This document shows, one piece after another, positions 19,189 to 28,732 of a DNA stretch of 64,000 nucleotides (the stretch's first letter is position 1; every line of letters begins with the position of its first letter). The stretch is taken from positions 62,001 through 126,000 of the forward strand of contig NZ_JAIWJY010000005.1 in NCBI RefSeq assembly GCF_028829235.1, given 5' to 3'. A model generated the notes under the pieces. The model was not told the origin of the DNA. It made no database searches and was given only the letters and a program-made list of their open reading frames with translations. The position numbers were made by a program, and so were the translations under genes. Origin of the DNA: Tenacibaculum larymnensis. Its GTDB lineage: Bacteria > Bacteroidota > Bacteroidia > Flavobacteriales > Flavobacteriaceae.

Positions 19189-20652
19189 ATGAATTCAGAG
19201 ATAAGAAACCTAGAACCAAAAGCTGTTTGGAAAAATTTTGCCGACTTAAACGCTGTACCTCGCCCTTCTAAAAAAGAAGAAAGAGTAATTCAGTTTATGG
19301 TAGATTTCGGTAAGAAATTAAATCTTGAAACCATGGTTGATAAAGTTGGGAATGTAATTATTCGCAAGCCTGCTTCAACTGGAATGGAAGACAGAAAAAC
19401 AGTCGTTATGCAAAGTCATTTAGACATGGTACACCAAAAAAATGCTGATACTGTTTTTGATTTTGATACCGAAGGAATCAAAATGTTCGTAGATGGTGAT
19501 TGGGTAAAAGCTGACGGAACTACGTTAGGAGCTGACAACGGTTTAGGTGTTGCTGCCATTATGGGAGTTTTAGAATCTACAGATATTGCTCACCCAGCTA
19601 TTGAAGCTTTATTCACAATTGATGAGGAAACAGGTATGACTGGTGCCATGGGGCTTGAAGGTGGATTATTAGAGGGTGAAATTTTATTGAACCTTGACAC
19701 TGAGGAAGATGATGAAATTGGAATGGGATGCGCTGGTGGTGTAGATGTTACTGCTACTAGAAGTTATAATGAAGAGATTACTCCTGAAAATACAATCGCC
19801 TATGAAATTTCTGTTACAGGATTAAATGGTGGTCACTCAGGAATGGATATTATTAAAGGTTTAGGAAACGCGAATAAAATTATGAACCGTTTATTATTTG
19901 ACGGTTTTACTAACTTCGGATTACGTGTTGCAGAAATTAATGGAGGTAGTTTACGTAATGCTATTCCTCGCGAAAGTTTTTCTACTGTAGTTATTGATGC
20001 TGTTTCTAAAGAACCTTTCTTATTTGAAATACATGAGCTTATTAACAATATTAAAGCTGAGTTTTCAACATTAGAACCTAACCTTACTATTGAATTAAAA
20101 GAAGTTGACACTCCAGAAAATGTAATGGACTTAGGTGTTCAAGAAGGATTAATTAAAGCTGTTTACGCTGCTTTAAATGGTGTATATCGTATGAGTCCTG
20201 ATATTGAAGGATTAGTAGAAACTTCAAATAATATTGCTCGTATTATTGTAAAAGACGGAGCTATTAAAATTGGATGTTTAACACGTTCTTCTTCTGAAAC
20301 TAATAAATGGGATTTAGCCAACTCGTTACGTTCATCTTTTGAATTAGCTGGTTTTGATGTAGAATTTTCAGGTTCTTACCCAGGGTGGTTACCAAACGTA
20401 AATTCTGAAATATTAAAAACTGTAACTAACTTATACGAAGAATTACACAACGATAAACCTATTGTAGCTGCATGTCACGCAGGTTTAGAATGTGGTATTT
20501 TAGGCCAGAACTACCCAGAAATGGATATGGTTTCTTTCGGACCAAATATTAAAGGTGCACATTCACCAGATGAGCGCGCACAAATATCATCAACACAAAA
20601 ATTCTGGAAGTTTTTATTAGAGATTTTAAAGAACACTCCTGTAAAGAATTAA
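19189..20652 (+). CDS. pepD: Aminoacyl-histidine dipeptidase (M20C family)
   Basis: A 487-residue cytosolic zinc dipeptidase of the PepD type, hydrolysing Xaa-His and other dipeptides. The metal-site motifs are visible: SHLDMVHQ near residue 79, LGADNGLGVA near 113 and the DEETGMTGA block near 144. A C-terminal SFGPNIKGAHSPDER segment carries the last His ligand. No signal peptide. Monocistronic with a strong terminator. Confidence 0.95.
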   Translation: MNSEIRNLEPKAVWKNFADLNAVPRPSKKEERVIQFMVDFGKKLNLETMVDKVGNVIIRKPASTGMEDRKTVVMQSHLDMVHQKNADTVFDFDTEGIKMFVDGDWVKADGTTLGADNGLGVAAIMGVLESTDIAHPAIEALFTIDEETGMTGAMGLEGGLLEGEILLNLDTEEDDEIGMGCAGGVDVTATRSYNEEITPENTIAYEISVTGLNGGHSGMDIIKGLGNANKIMNRLLFDGFTNFGLRVAEINGGSLRNAIPRESFSTVVIDAVSKEPFLFEIHELINNIKAEFSTLEPNLTIELKEVDTPENVMDLGVQEGLIKAVYAALNGVYRMSPDIEGLVETSNNIARIIVKDGAIKIGCLTRSSSETNKWDLANSLRSSFELAGFDVEFSGSYPGWLPNVNSEILKTVTNLYEELHNDKPIVAACHAGLECGILGQNYPEMDMVSFGPNIKGAHSPDERAQISSTQKFWKFLLEILKNTPVKN

Positions 20653-20671
20653 AGACTTACACATAAACTTT

Positions 20672-20702
20672 AAAACCACAGCTTTTCAGTTGTGGTTTTT
20701 TG
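20672..20702 (+). terminator. Terminator of pepD
   Basis: A stem (AAAACCACA / TGTGGTTTT) is followed by six T. An upstream ATG at 20690 for the next gene lies inside this hairpin, which supports the later start at 20717. Confidence 0.8.
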
Positions 20703-20716
20703 TTTACATTTATAAA

Positions 20717-21304
20717 ATGAATTTTTTAGCGCATTTATACCTTTCTGAAAGCAACACCAATATTATGATTGGTAACTTCATAGCTGACCATATAAAAGGT
20801 AATAAGTTTTCTCACTTTCATGAAGACATTCAAAAAGGTATATTACTACATCGAGAAATTGACACCTATACAGATGCGCACAAAATTGTTAGAATTAGCA
20901 AACGAAGATTACACGAACGTTACCGACACTATGATGGTGTAATTATTGATATTTTTTACGATCATTATTTAGCAAAAAACTGGAGAAATTACTCAGAAAT
21001 CCCATTAAACATTTATGTAAACTCGGTTTATAAATTGCTTCAAGAAAACATTGATATTCTTCCTGAGAAAACTCAGAAAATACTTCCTTATATGATACAA
21101 TACAATTGGTTATATAACTACCAATTTGCTAAAGGAATTCAAGAAGTCTTAAACGGAATGAATAAGCGCACTAATGGTAAATCAAAAATGAATTTGGCTA
21201 CTGGAGATTTATTAGAGCATTATCAAATTTTTGAAAATGATTTTACTACTTTTTTTGAAGATTTACGCGAATTTTCTCATCAAAAACTAAAAGAACTAAG
21301 CTAA
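20717..21304 (+). CDS. DUF479 / acyl-carrier-protein phosphodiesterase-like protein
   Basis: A 195-residue helical protein of the AcpH (DUF479) family. AcpH of E. coli removes 4'-phosphopantetheine from ACP; the family is related to HD-type phosphohydrolases. The N-terminus MNFLAHLYLSESN, the MIGNFIADHIKG block and the GILLHREIDTYTDAH block are typical, with metal-binding-like His and Asp residues, and a YDGVIIDIFYDHYLA block follows. The start at 20717 is chosen because the upstream ATG lies in the pepD terminator. It sits six bases before ggt. Confidence 0.8.
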   Translation: MNFLAHLYLSESNTNIMIGNFIADHIKGNKFSHFHEDIQKGILLHREIDTYTDAHKIVRISKRRLHERYRHYDGVIIDIFYDHYLAKNWRNYSEIPLNIYVNSVYKLLQENIDILPEKTQKILPYMIQYNWLYNYQFAKGIQEVLNGMNKRTNGKSKMNLATGDLLEHYQIFENDFTTFFEDLREFSHQKLKELS

Positions 21305-21310
21305 AAACAT

Positions 21311-22990
21311 ATGAAAAAAACATTCTTATTTCTTTCAGCATTAATATTACTATGCAACTGTAAAAAAGAAAAAACTGTAGGTCTAATTACTGAAAAAGCT
21401 ATGGTAGTTTCTGCTCGTAAAGAAGCTTCAAAAATTGGATCCGATATTCTACAAAAAGGAGGAAATGCTTTTGACGCTATGGTTGCCACTGAATTAGCGT
21501 TGGCTGTAGCATATCCATATGCTGGAAACCTTGGTGGTGGTGGATTTATGGTATACCGAAAAAGCACAGGAGAAATTGGCGCATTAGATTATCGTGAAAA
21601 AGCACCTCTTGCTTCTCATAAAGACATGTATTTAGATAGCTTAGGAAATGTAATTAAAAACAAAAGTACATTAGGAGCTATGGCAGTAGGAATCCCAGGA
21701 ACAGTTGCTGGTGTTTTTGCTACACATAAAAAATTCGGTTCATTACCTATTCAAGAAATCTTAAAACCAGTCATTGCCTTAGCTAAAAAAGGAGTTATTG
21801 TTACTCAAAAACAAGAAGACCGTATAAAAAAATACCAACATTATTTTTTAGAAGTAAACAAAAACCCTATTCTTTTTGATAAACCTTGGAAAAAGGGTGA
21901 CACTATTAAATATCCTGCTTTAGCCAAAACTTTAGAGCGTATTTCACAAAATGGTAGAGACGAATTTTACAAAGGTGAAACAGCAAAACGTCTCGTTACT
22001 TTTATGCAGGCAAATGGCGGAATTATAACTGAAGAAGATTTGGCTAAATACGAAGCTAAATGGAGAACCCCAATTACCTTTACCTACGACAATTTACGTA
22101 TCATTTCTATGTCCCCACCTGCCAGTGGCGGAATTTGTTTAGCACAAATTATGAATGGAATTGAACCTTTTGACTTAGACAAGTTTGGGCATAACTCAAC
22201 AAAGTCCATACAAGTTATCACAGAAGCAGAACGTAGAGCCTACGCAGATAGAAGTTTTTATTTAGGTGATCCAGACTTTGTGAAAATTCCAATTGAAACT
22301 CTCAAAAGTAAAGAATACACAAAAAATCGAATGAATGATTTTTCTTTTAAAAAAGCAACTTCTTCTACCGATGTCTCTCATGGAAGCATTACTATGATTG
22401 AGAGTGATGAAACCACCCACTACTCTATTGTTGATCAATTTGGAAATGCTGTTTCTGCTACCACAACAATTAACGGTGCTTATGGTTCTAAGCTATATTG
22501 CGCTGACCTAGGGTTCTTCTTAAACAACGAAATGGATGATTTTTCAAGCAAACCAGGTGTACCAAACATGTTCGGTTTAGTTGGAGCTGAAGCTAATAAA
22601 ATAGAACCTGAAAAACGTATGTTGAGTTCTATGACTCCTACTATTGTAGAGAAAAATGGTCAACTACATATGGTTGTAGGAACTCCTGGAGGCTCAACAA
22701 TTATTACTTCCGTATTACAAACCATTTTAAATGTTCATGAATTTAACATGGGAATGCAAGAAGCCGTGAATCAACCACGTTTCCATCACCAATGGTTACC
22801 TGATGTTATTAAAATGGAGCCTAAAGGTTTTAACAAACAAGTAAAAAAAGACTTACAACAATTAGGATACAAATTAGATGAAACAAACTCACCTGTTATC
22901 GGAAAAGTGGATGCTATTTTAGTACTTCCTAACGGAAAATTAGAAGGTGGTGCAGATCCTAGAGGTGATGATACTGCTATTGGTTTTTAG
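21311..22990 (+). CDS. ggt: Gamma-glutamyltransferase
   Basis: A 559-residue Ntn-hydrolase that cleaves gamma-glutamyl bonds, for example in glutathione, after autoprocessing into two chains. The nucleophile Thr begins the THYSIVDQFGNAVSATTT segment near residue 369; processing just before it would give the small subunit. The substrate-binding G-G-G-G-F-M segment and the MLSSMTPTIV block are present. The N-terminus is a lipoprotein-like signal ending in L-C-N-C, so the enzyme is probably exported and possibly lipid-anchored. It likely acts in periplasmic peptide or glutathione salvage. Confidence 0.93.
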   Translation: MKKTFLFLSALILLCNCKKEKTVGLITEKAMVVSARKEASKIGSDILQKGGNAFDAMVATELALAVAYPYAGNLGGGGFMVYRKSTGEIGALDYREKAPLASHKDMYLDSLGNVIKNKSTLGAMAVGIPGTVAGVFATHKKFGSLPIQEILKPVIALAKKGVIVTQKQEDRIKKYQHYFLEVNKNPILFDKPWKKGDTIKYPALAKTLERISQNGRDEFYKGETAKRLVTFMQANGGIITEEDLAKYEAKWRTPITFTYDNLRIISMSPPASGGICLAQIMNGIEPFDLDKFGHNSTKSIQVITEAERRAYADRSFYLGDPDFVKIPIETLKSKEYTKNRMNDFSFKKATSSTDVSHGSITMIESDETTHYSIVDQFGNAVSATTTINGAYGSKLYCADLGFFLNNEMDDFSSKPGVPNMFGLVGAEANKIEPEKRMLSSMTPTIVEKNGQLHMVVGTPGGSTIITSVLQTILNVHEFNMGMQEAVNQPRFHHQWLPDVIKMEPKGFNKQVKKDLQQLGYKLDETNSPVIGKVDAILVLPNGKLEGGADPRGDDTAIGF

Positions 22991-23077
22991 TTTTTTTTAG
23001 ACTTTTATGTTTTAACAAATTTTTCACTTCCTTTAACAGCTAATTAAGTAGCTTTAAAGTTTAAAATTTCAAAAAAA

Positions 23078-26000
23078 ATGAAAAAAATACTAACCTTACT
23101 TACTTTAACAGTTTGTTATACTGGTTTCTCTCAAGGAACACGTTTATTAAGACAACCTACGATATCTAATTCTGAGGTTGTTTTTGTTTATGCAAACGAC
23201 CTTTGGAAGGCTCCGATTAAAGGCGGAGATGCCATACGACTTACCAGCGATGATGGTTATGAGTCAAACCCGCATTTCTCTAATGATGGTACTATGATTG
23301 CCTTTACCGCACAGTACGATGGGAATACTGATGTATATGTAATTCCTGCTACTGGTGGTGAACCCAAACGTTTAACTTATCATCCAAGTGGTGACTTTGT
23401 ACAAGGCTGGACACCTGACAACAAAATTGTATTCCGTTCTTCTAGAGAAAGCAGACCTACTCAAACAAATAAGTTTTATACCGTTTCATTAAAGGGAGGC
23501 TTACCTGAAGCTGTAAAAGTTCCAAGAGCTGCTTATGGAGAGTTTTCAAAAAATGGTAAATATCTTGCCTATACTCCTATTACTAGTTGGGATGCAGAAT
23601 GGAGAAACTATCGTGGTGGTCAAGCAATGCCTATTTGGATTTTGAATATGCAAAATCAAAAACTAGTTAAAACTCCTCAAAAAGATAAAGAAAGGCATTT
23701 AGATCCTGTTTGGTATAACGGTAGTGTTTACTACATTTCTGAAAGAGACTACACTAGTAATATTTGGTCATATAATTTAACAACGAAACAAGAAAAACAA
23801 CTTACATTTCATAAAAAATTCGACGTAAAAAGTCTGGATGCTAATTCAAACGGGATTGTTTATGAACAAGGAGGGTACATCCACTTTTTAAACCCTAGCA
23901 CCTCAGCTACCAAGCAAATACCCATAACAGTTCATGGTGATTTAAACTATGCAAGAACGCGTTGGATGGATGTAAAAGGAAGAAATTTAACGAACCCTAA
24001 TATTTCTCCTAAAGGAAAAAGAGCCATTTTTGAATACCGCGGTGAAATTTTTACTGTTCCAAAAGAAAATGGTACTTGGAGAAACTTAACCAACTCTTCA
24101 GGTGTTGCTGATAGGTACCCTATTTGGTCTCCAAAAGGAGATAAAGTAGCTTGGTTTTCTGACAAAAATGGAGAATACGAGTTAGTAATTGCCGACCAAA
24201 ATGGAGATAATAAATCATATATTAAAATTCCTAATCCTACTTTTTATTTCAAACCTGATTGGTCTCCTAATGGAAAATATGTATCGTTTACCGATACGCA
24301 TTTTAATATTTGGGTTCTTAACTTAGAAACTAAGAAGGCTGAAAAAATAGCTACCGATAATTTTGCTCATCCGAATAGAACTATGAATCCTAAATGGTCA
24401 CCTGATAGTGATTGGATTGCTTATGCTAAACAAAACGAAAATCATTTTAAGTCTATTTATGCATACCAAATCAGTTCTAAAAAAACAGTTCAAATTACAG
24501 ATCCTTTAGCAGATGCTATTTCTCCTGTATGGGATGCTTCAGGAAAATATATTTATACCTTGGCTAGCACCAACTACGGGTTAGCATCTGGATGGCTAGA
24601 CATGAGTTCTTACGACCCTTCAGTAACACGTAGTTTATATGCAATTGTTCTGAACAGCAAAGACAAAGCTCCTAACCTACCGAAAACTGACGAAGAGAAA
24701 GCTGAAAAAAAAGATTCTGAAGAAAAGAGCAAAGAAGAAGAAAAAAACGATAAAAAAACATCAAAAGAAGCTGATAAAATAAAAGTTGTGATTGATGAAG
24801 AAGGCATTTTCAATAGAGCTATTGCTTTAAAATTGCCTGCTAAAAATTATACAGCTTTATACAAAGCTCCAAAAAATCATGTTTTTGTAGCAGAAGCAAA
24901 TGAAAACAGCCCAAGTACTACTATTCACGACTATGATATTTCAAAAGAAAAAGCGACTGAATTTACCAAAGAAGCTCGTTCAATAACAGTTTCAGAAGAT
25001 AGAGAATCTGTATTATTATCAAGTAAAGGAAACTGGAGTATTGTTAGTAGTAAACCTCCAGTAAAACCTGGTAAAGGCTCTATAAAAACCAATTTAAAAA
25101 TTAAGGTCGATCCAAAAGCTGAAGCTCATCAAATCTTTAAAGAAGGTTGGCGCTACATGCGAGATTTTTTATATGTTGACAATGTACACGGTGCCCCATG
25201 GGATAAAATCTACAAATGGTACGCTCCATGGATTGATCATGTAAGACACAGAACTGACTTAAACTATGTTGTAGACATTATGAGCGGTGAAGTTGCTATT
25301 GGTCATTCATACGTTTACGGAGGTGATACTCCTAAAACCAACTATGTTCCTGTTGGATTATTAGGTTGTGATTTTGAAAAAGCAAATGGTTTATACAAGT
25401 TTTCTAAAATATACAAAGGAGAGCGTTGGAATCCTTCTATTAAGGCCCCATTAGGGCTTCCTGGAATTGATATTAAAGAAGGAGATTATTTATTAGAAGT
25501 TAATGGAGTTACCCTTACTTCAGAAGACAATCTGTATAAAGCCTTAGAGCAAACAGCTGGAAGAGAAATTTATATTAAGGTAAATTCTAAACCTACAGTT
25601 AAGGGAGCAAAAACCATTTTGGTAAAACCTGTTGCCAGCGAAAGAAGTTTACGTTCTATAGACTGGGTAGAAGAAAACAGAAGAAAAGTAGATGAACTGT
25701 CTGGTGGAAAATTAGCGTATGTATATGTTCCGAACACATCAAACAACGGATTTACCTCCTTTAATCGCTATTATTTTTCTCAGCAAGATAAAAAAGGAGT
25801 TATTATAGATGAAAGAAACAATGGAGGTGGTAGCGCAGCCGATTATATGATTGATATATTATCTAGAAAACCTTTTGGATATTTTAACAGTAAGGCTAAT
25901 AAAAGAAAACCATGGACAACCCCAATTGCTGGTATTTGGGGACCAAAAGTGATGATTATTAATGAACGTGCTGGCTCTGGAGGGGATCTTTTCCCTTACA

Positions 26001-26332
26001 TGTTTAAAGAAAGAAAAATAGGGCCTTTAGTAGGAACTCGTACATGGGGAGGTTTAGTAGGAACTTGGGATACACCTGCTTTTATTGATGGTGGTAGAAT
26101 GGTTGCTCCTCGTGGTGGATTTTTTGATTTAGATGGTAATTGGGCTGTTGAAGGTGAAGGTGTAGCTCCTGATATTGAAGTACACCAAGAACCAAGTAAA
26201 GTTTTAAAAGGAAAAGATCCCCAGCTCGAAAAGGCTGTTGATGAAGCTTTACGCTTACTTAAAACTAATGAATTCATTCCTAAACCTGAACCTGCTCCAC
26301 CTGTTCGATGGAAAAGACCTGATGGGTATTAA
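23078..26332 (+). CDS. Secreted tricorn-like S41 protease with beta-propellers and PDZ
   Basis: A 1084-residue exported protease. The signal peptide is cleaved after the GFSQ segment near residue 19. Residues about 30-510 hold WD40-like/TolB-like propeller blades with repeated W-S-P-D/N-G-K motifs (for example DWSPNGKYVSF and KWSPDSDWIAY). A Lys/Glu-rich linker lies near 530-570 and a PDZ domain near 785-850. The S41 (C-terminal-processing/tricorn) catalytic domain has the nucleophile Ser in ERAGSGGDLFPY near residue 967. It probably degrades peptides in the periplasm. Monogenic, convergent with the GH17 gene. Confidence 0.92.
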   Translation: MKKILTLLTLTVCYTGFSQGTRLLRQPTISNSEVVFVYANDLWKAPIKGGDAIRLTSDDGYESNPHFSNDGTMIAFTAQYDGNTDVYVIPATGGEPKRLTYHPSGDFVQGWTPDNKIVFRSSRESRPTQTNKFYTVSLKGGLPEAVKVPRAAYGEFSKNGKYLAYTPITSWDAEWRNYRGGQAMPIWILNMQNQKLVKTPQKDKERHLDPVWYNGSVYYISERDYTSNIWSYNLTTKQEKQLTFHKKFDVKSLDANSNGIVYEQGGYIHFLNPSTSATKQIPITVHGDLNYARTRWMDVKGRNLTNPNISPKGKRAIFEYRGEIFTVPKENGTWRNLTNSSGVADRYPIWSPKGDKVAWFSDKNGEYELVIADQNGDNKSYIKIPNPTFYFKPDWSPNGKYVSFTDTHFNIWVLNLETKKAEKIATDNFAHPNRTMNPKWSPDSDWIAYAKQNENHFKSIYAYQISSKKTVQITDPLADAISPVWDASGKYIYTLASTNYGLASGWLDMSSYDPSVTRSLYAIVLNSKDKAPNLPKTDEEKAEKKDSEEKSKEEEKNDKKTSKEADKIKVVIDEEGIFNRAIALKLPAKNYTALYKAPKNHVFVAEANENSPSTTIHDYDISKEKATEFTKEARSITVSEDRESVLLSSKGNWSIVSSKPPVKPGKGSIKTNLKIKVDPKAEAHQIFKEGWRYMRDFLYVDNVHGAPWDKIYKWYAPWIDHVRHRTDLNYVVDIMSGEVAIGHSYVYGGDTPKTNYVPVGLLGCDFEKANGLYKFSKIYKGERWNPSIKAPLGLPGIDIKEGDYLLEVNGVTLTSEDNLYKALEQTAGREIYIKVNSKPTVKGAKTILVKPVASERSLRSIDWVEENRRKVDELSGGKLAYVYVPNTSNNGFTSFNRYYFSQQDKKGVIIDERNNGGGSAADYMIDILSRKPFGYFNSKANKRKPWTTPIAGIWGPKVMIINERAGSGGDLFPYMFKERKIGPLVGTRTWGGLVGTWDTPAFIDGGRMVAPRGGFFDLDGNWAVEGEGVAPDIEVHQEPSKVLKGKDPQLEKAVDEALRLLKTNEFIPKPEPAPPVRWKRPDGY

Positions 26333-26340
26333 AAATAAAA

Positions 26341-26372
26341 AAAAGGATAGTTAATTAACTATCCTCTTTTTT
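26341..26372. terminator. Bidirectional terminator between the S41 protease and the eCIS locus
   Basis: A long palindrome (AAAAGGATAGTTAA / TTAACTATCCTCTTTT) has A-rich and T-rich flanks on both strands. It can end both the S41 gene and the minus-strand injection-system locus. Confidence 0.8.
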
Positions 26373-26385
26373 ATCATACAACTAG

Positions 26386-27399
26386 TTACCATGCTAAACT
26401 ATACTTAGCTTCATAATTTTCACTTTGAGAATTATATCTGTAAACTCCCCAATGTTGCTCAAAAAGACCAGCGTCAGTTGGCTTCTTATCTTCATCATAC
26501 ATTTCAAAAATAAAACAAGGAATTCTAACATTAGGGTTACGTGGCGTTCCGTTTCCACTTTTACAATGATTAATTAAATTTTGATTAAATGTTCGTGCAT
26601 TTGCTTTTGTTGCTGTAGAGTAAGTAGCTGTAGGTCCTGTAGGCCATCCTGCTTCACCAATAACAATAGGTAAGCTTCCATATCCATTATTTACTAATGT
26701 TACATATAACGCATCATACATTGCATCAAAAATATTTTTATACGTATAACTTCCATCATGAACCCAATGCTTTTCACCTGCAGTAAACAAACAATAATCT
26801 AAATGAACATTATTCGGCTGATTTTTTTGAGTAATAAATGGATATACATTGACCATAAACACTGAATTATCTTCTTTTAAAATAGCACAAACATCTAAAA
26901 TTGTATTCTTAAGACTACCATTGAAAGTTCCTGCTGAAGGCGGATATGAATTTCCCATAATAGCATAATTAAAAGGAACAGTTACTCTGGTAGTTAGCCC
27001 TTTCGCCGCAATAGCGCTTTTAATATTTTTCAAAGCATCTACAAGATCTGGTGCATAAGCATTATTCCACCAACCTCCTAGTGGTTCATTTCCTACACAA
27101 ACCATCGGGATGGTGGTTGAATAATCTGATAATACTTTTATAATGGCATTTATAGTAGCTGTATCATTATTAGCACAGGCTTTTAAATCTCCATTAGGAA
27201 TATCAACTAAAACTTGTAATCCTTCCTTAACAAAAGCACTAATACAATCTGTCTGATTGTAGGTAAACATTTTAACTGTTTTAACACCCGTTGCTTTTAT
27301 TTGTGCGGCCGCCATTACTGCGCTTACTTGTTTCCCTGTACTTTGAAAGGTATTACTAAAGTTAACACCTATGGTTGATTCAAATATTGAATGATTCAT
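26386..27399 (-). CDS. GH17-family beta-1,3-glucanase-like enzyme without signal peptide; possible eCIS cargo
   Basis: A 337-residue glycoside hydrolase of family 17, whose known members cut beta-1,3-glucans such as laminarin and callose. The acid/base is Glu105 in V-G-N-E-P, the nucleophile is Glu249 in VIGEAGWPTGP, and the plant-like FEMYDEDKKP...EQHWGVY block ends the barrel. It has no signal peptide, no carbohydrate-binding module and no sorting domain, unlike flavobacterial laminarinases in polysaccharide loci, and no SusC/SusD genes are near. It lies on the same strand just downstream of the cargo bank, with 136 bp and no obvious terminator between. It lacks the DNR leader of the other cargos, so delivery by the particle is inference. 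Its C52, C75, C101, C171 and C203 are not an obvious disulfide pattern. Confidence 0.85.
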   Translation of the reverse strand: MNHSIFESTIGVNFSNTFQSTGKQVSAVMAAAQIKATGVKTVKMFTYNQTDCISAFVKEGLQVLVDIPNGDLKACANNDTATINAIIKVLSDYSTTIPMVCVGNEPLGGWWNNAYAPDLVDALKNIKSAIAAKGLTTRVTVPFNYAIMGNSYPPSAGTFNGSLKNTILDVCAILKEDNSVFMVNVYPFITQKNQPNNVHLDYCLFTAGEKHWVHDGSYTYKNIFDAMYDALYVTLVNNGYGSLPIVIGEAGWPTGPTATYSTATKANARTFNQNLINHCKSGNGTPRNPNVRIPCFIFEMYDEDKKPTDAGLFEQHWGVYRYNSQSENYEAKYSLAW

Positions 27400-27535
27400 A
27401 ATTGGTTAGTTTTTGTAGTTTGATTATAAAGCTATAACATATTTAAAATCTTTTTTTAAAAACATCTTTAAACGTGTAAAAATGAGGTAAGAGAGTTTTG
27501 TTTTATAATGAAAATAGAGAATATCCTATTAATTT

Positions 27536-28528
27536 TTAGCCTCCTCTACGTACTATATTTTCTGAAGCCATCTTAGTTATTTCCTGCATAGTGGGCGAGT
27601 CTGCTTCAATATGTTTTGCTGTCATAAAATAGAGTAACTCATTGACTACTGTATCGTACTCTATAAAGGGGTTTGCACCGCCAAGAATATAATCTAACCT
27701 ATTTTTTATATATCCTTTTAAGTTATTGGGCACTTGTTTATCATTTGTAACTGTTTTCATTAAGTTTGTAACTCTCTGATAAACAACTTCATCAATTTCT
27801 GGGTTTGCATTCATTTCCAAATTAGTGGCATTGTATATATTGGTATCGTGAGTTCTATTTGCATTTGCATTGTATAACTGATCGTTGGCTACATGTGTTT
27901 GTTCGTGTAACATAGCACTTCTAATAATATCAGGATCACTAACATGCTCCCCCGTAGGATTATTCGGATTTATGTCTATGCGATACTGTCTTCCTGCAAG
28001 AGGTCCAGCAGGGTCTGTATTTAGAGCACCGGGAGGTTTTACCAAAGCTATCTGACTTCTCCCTAAAGCATTCGGATTCAAAGCTACATTAGGATTTGCT
28101 CCTGGAGCAAACTGGTCAATTTGATTCACCATACGGTTGAGTGTATTTCTCCTTTTTATATGATGATACCCCTTATATGTGGCATACCCTGCACCTCCAA
28201 GTAACGCTGCGCCTCCTGCTAAAGCTAACAAAGGAGTAGATGTGGCCAACCCAACTCCCCCTGCAATAGCTCCTCCAACAACAGATACACCTGTTAGTTC
28301 CTTTTTCCAGAAAGGAATACGTTGTACTATTTGGTTTCCTAAGTTCTGTTGAGTACTTATTGTGTTTTCCTTTTTTTGAATACTCTGTATACTCTTTTGT
28401 TGAATACTCTTTTTAAATCGATTATCCACCAACTCAATACCCTTCTCTCTAGCACTCATTTTTTGAGCAACAGCATCAGCGACCGACTGGCTTTGATATT
28501 CCTTTGGGTTAGGTTGTTGGGTGTACAT
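27536..28528 (-). CDS. eCIS cargo: DNR leader + Gly-rich hydrophobic hairpin + HExxH zincin
   Basis: A 330-residue putative effector. The leader has the A-V-A-Q-K-M element (19-24), D35-N-R and the junction IVQR (67-70). Residues about 79-115 form a Gly/Ala-rich hydrophobic hairpin that could insert in or cross a membrane. The C-terminal half carries a gluzincin-like HEQTH motif at 208-212; a downstream Glu (NELLYF region near 290) could be the third zinc ligand. It matches no protease family I can name. Leader and position link it to the cargo bank; a toxic protease delivered to a target cell is inference. The first residues are nearly the same as in the next two upstream cargo genes. Confidence 0.75.
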   Translation of the reverse strand: MYTQQPNPKEYQSQSVADAVAQKMSAREKGIELVDNRFKKSIQQKSIQSIQKKENTISTQQNLGNQIVQRIPFWKKELTGVSVVGGAIAGGVGLATSTPLLALAGGAALLGGAGYATYKGYHHIKRRNTLNRMVNQIDQFAPGANPNVALNPNALGRSQIALVKPPGALNTDPAGPLAGRQYRIDINPNNPTGEHVSDPDIIRSAMLHEQTHVANDQLYNANANRTHDTNIYNATNLEMNANPEIDEVVYQRVTNLMKTVTNDKQVPNNLKGYIKNRLDYILGGANPFIEYDTVVNELLYFMTAKHIEADSPTMQEITKMASENIVRRGG

Positions 28529-28732
28529 ATTTTAAACTTTTTAATTAGATTTATTCAGTTGCCATAGTTTTTTGGTTTTTGTCATAGACCACTTTTATAA
28601 GCTTCTATTTGAACTTGACATTACCTGTGATTTCGAATACATCTTTAGGTGTCCTAAATTTTACTCTGCTTCACACTCAACATATCTATTCTTGCTCCTC
28701 GCTTTGAACAGGAATAATTTCCATTTCACTTC

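Noticed and set aside
20690..20716. ATG at 20690 for the DUF479 gene
   Set aside because: It lies within the pepD terminator hairpin and adds nine residues not seen in the family.
26386..27399. GH17 gene as part of a laminarin utilisation locus
   Set aside because: No SusC/SusD, transporter, regulator or other glycoside hydrolase is nearby, and the enzyme lacks a signal peptide.
28529..28732. Short frame starting M-Y-S-K-S-Q in the spacer between two protease cargos
   Set aside because: It ends after about 15 codons, has no DNR element, and may be only a chance resemblance to the cargo start.
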